NCBI GenBank assembly: GCA_021801945.1 | Contig: JAKABE010000210.1 | Location: forward strand, 1-6,220 | Direction of reading: 5' to 3' | DNA from: Acidobacteriota bacterium | GTDB lineage: Bacteria > Acidobacteriota > Terriglobia > Terriglobales > Acidobacteriaceae | Length of the DNA: 6,220 nucleotides | Part shown: positions 5,513-6,220 of the stretch, piece after piece | Layout: each line of letters starts with the position of its first letter | Position numbering within the stretch: position 1 is the stretch's first letter | Position numbers and translations under genes: made by a program | Notes under the pieces: generated by a model | Database searches by the model: none | What the model was told of the DNA's origin: nothing | Seen by the model: the letters and a program-made list of their open reading frames with translations, nothing else

Positions 5513-6220
5513 TCAGCTTTTGGCCACCTCGACGAGCGTGGAATAGAAGGTTGCACCGCCACCGATGTCGGTGAGCCGTTCGCTGGTGAGCGCGTTGATG
5601 TTCGAGCCCCCAGGCTGGAGCTTGGCCCAGTCCAGGCGTGCAGCCACAACTCCCGCCGGCAGACTGGGATTGAGCTTGGCCGTGAGCCGCAACGAGCCGC
5701 GGTCATTGAAGACGCGGACAGGATCGCCGTCGGCGATGGCGCGGGCCTCCGCATCGGCCGGATGCATCTCCAGACGCTGCCGGCCGCGCGTCTCCATCTT
5801 GCGATGGCCTTCCAGGTTGGCGAAGGTCGAGTTCATATAGTTGTCGGCCTTGCGGGGCAGGAATTCGAGCGGGTAGCGCGCGGCCGTCTCTCCCCACCGC
5901 GATTCGTCCGGAGGAGAAAAGCGCGGAAGCGGATCATCGCCGGCGGCCGCCAGGGCCTCGGAGTAGAACTCGATCTTGCCCGAGGGCGTAGCGAACGGCC
6001 CCGACGTATTGGGCAGGAACGGCCGGGTTTCGGGCTCATGATGAAACGCGAGCGGGATGTGGCCCTGCCGCTCCAGCTCCTCGACGGTGATATGCTCCAT
6101 CGCGGGGTTGGTGGAGTGGCCGTCGGCGCCGATCGCCAGCGCCTGGCGGATCATCTCTTCCGGCGTATCGCGGAAGCAGGGCTCTGCAAAGCCCATGTGC
6201 TGGCCGAGTTGCCCGAAGAG
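5513..6220 (-). CDS. Molybdopterin-dependent oxidoreductase, C-terminal part, cut by window edge
   Basis: The minus frame is open from the right edge to TGA at 5513 and gives the last 235 residues. It enters in LFGQLGQHMGF and passes through TPSGKIEFYSE (about 78-88), a segment common before the last domain of the DMSO-reductase superfamily. It ends in a molybdopterin-dinucleotide-binding (MopB_CT) domain at about 117-233, with NYMNSTFANL, LEMHPADAEARAI-DGDPVRVFNDRGS and PGGSNINALTSERLTDIGGG. The enzyme would bind Mo- or W-bis-MGD and transfer oxygen atoms or electrons. The catalytic and Fe-S regions lie outside the window, so the substrate (for example thiosulfate, polysulfide, formate or a sulfoxide) cannot be told. 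An internal ATG at 6196 is not taken as the start because the family-like sequence continues upstream to the edge. Confidence 0.88.
   Translation of the reverse strand, partial: LFGQLGQHMGFAEPCFRDTPEEMIRQALAIGADGHSTNPAMEHITVEELERQGHIPLAFHHEPETRPFLPNTSGPFATPSGKIEFYSEALAAAGDDPLPRFSPPDESRWGETAARYPLEFLPRKADNYMNSTFANLEGHRKMETRGRQRLEMHPADAEARAIADGDPVRVFNDRGSLRLTAKLNPSLPAGVVAARLDWAKLQPGGSNINALTSERLTDIGGGATFYSTLVEVAKS

Noticed and set aside
4716..5546. 276-codon plus-strand open frame across the tdh start and the rhodanese gene
   Set aside because: It lies antisense to two well-supported genes, has no recognisable domain, and long antisense frames are common in GC-rich coding DNA.

Overview
This is a GC-rich window holding six genes, two of them cut by the window edges. 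It looks like ordinary chromosome from a member of the Acidobacteriota (probably Terriglobia/Acidobacteriales). The main lineage clue is the gene at 776-1807. It encodes a secreted Ig-like protein with an internal 'LLPGALGLGGLGWG-RRRR' membrane segment and a 'TPAGKYTITVTAQS' tail, a style I associate with acidobacterial proteomes. The lineage call is an inference from sequence style, not a database result.

Layout from left to right: (1) 1-570, minus strand, is the N-terminal 190 residues of 2-amino-3-ketobutyrate CoA ligase (kbl), running off the left edge. (2) 571-775 is a divergent intergenic region with a 15-bp tandem repeat and a candidate sigma70-type promoter facing right. (3) 776-1807, plus strand, is the Ig-like exported protein. 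(4) 1824-3794, plus strand, is a fused aminodeoxychorismate synthase component I / aminodeoxychorismate lyase (PabB-PabC), 16 nt downstream and probably co-transcribed with it. (5) 3799-3829 is a perfect 10-bp hairpin between convergent genes. (6) 3848-4891, minus strand, is zinc-dependent L-threonine 3-dehydrogenase (tdh). (7) 5067-5432, minus strand, is a small membrane-anchored rhodanese. (8) 5513-6220, minus strand, is the C-terminal 235 residues of a molybdopterin-dependent oxidoreductase, running off the right edge.

How the genes fit together: Tdh oxidises threonine to 2-amino-3-ketobutyrate, and Kbl cleaves that with CoA to glycine and acetyl-CoA. The two enzymes form the classical threonine-to-glycine route and in many bacteria are adjacent. 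Here they lie on the same strand but are separated by a two-gene plus-strand block (Ig-like protein and pabBC). The PabB-PabC fusion carries chorismate to p-aminobenzoate for folate synthesis; the PabA glutaminase is not in the window. The molybdoenzyme and the rhodanese are tandem on the minus strand, and a functional link between them is possible but unproven.

I found no mobile element, CRISPR array, tRNA or rRNA, and no clear sign of an undescribed system. The points most worth a second look are the split tdh/kbl pair, the odd Ig-like/pabBC pairing, the internal sorting-tail-like segment of the Ig-like protein, and the repeats in the intergenic regions.
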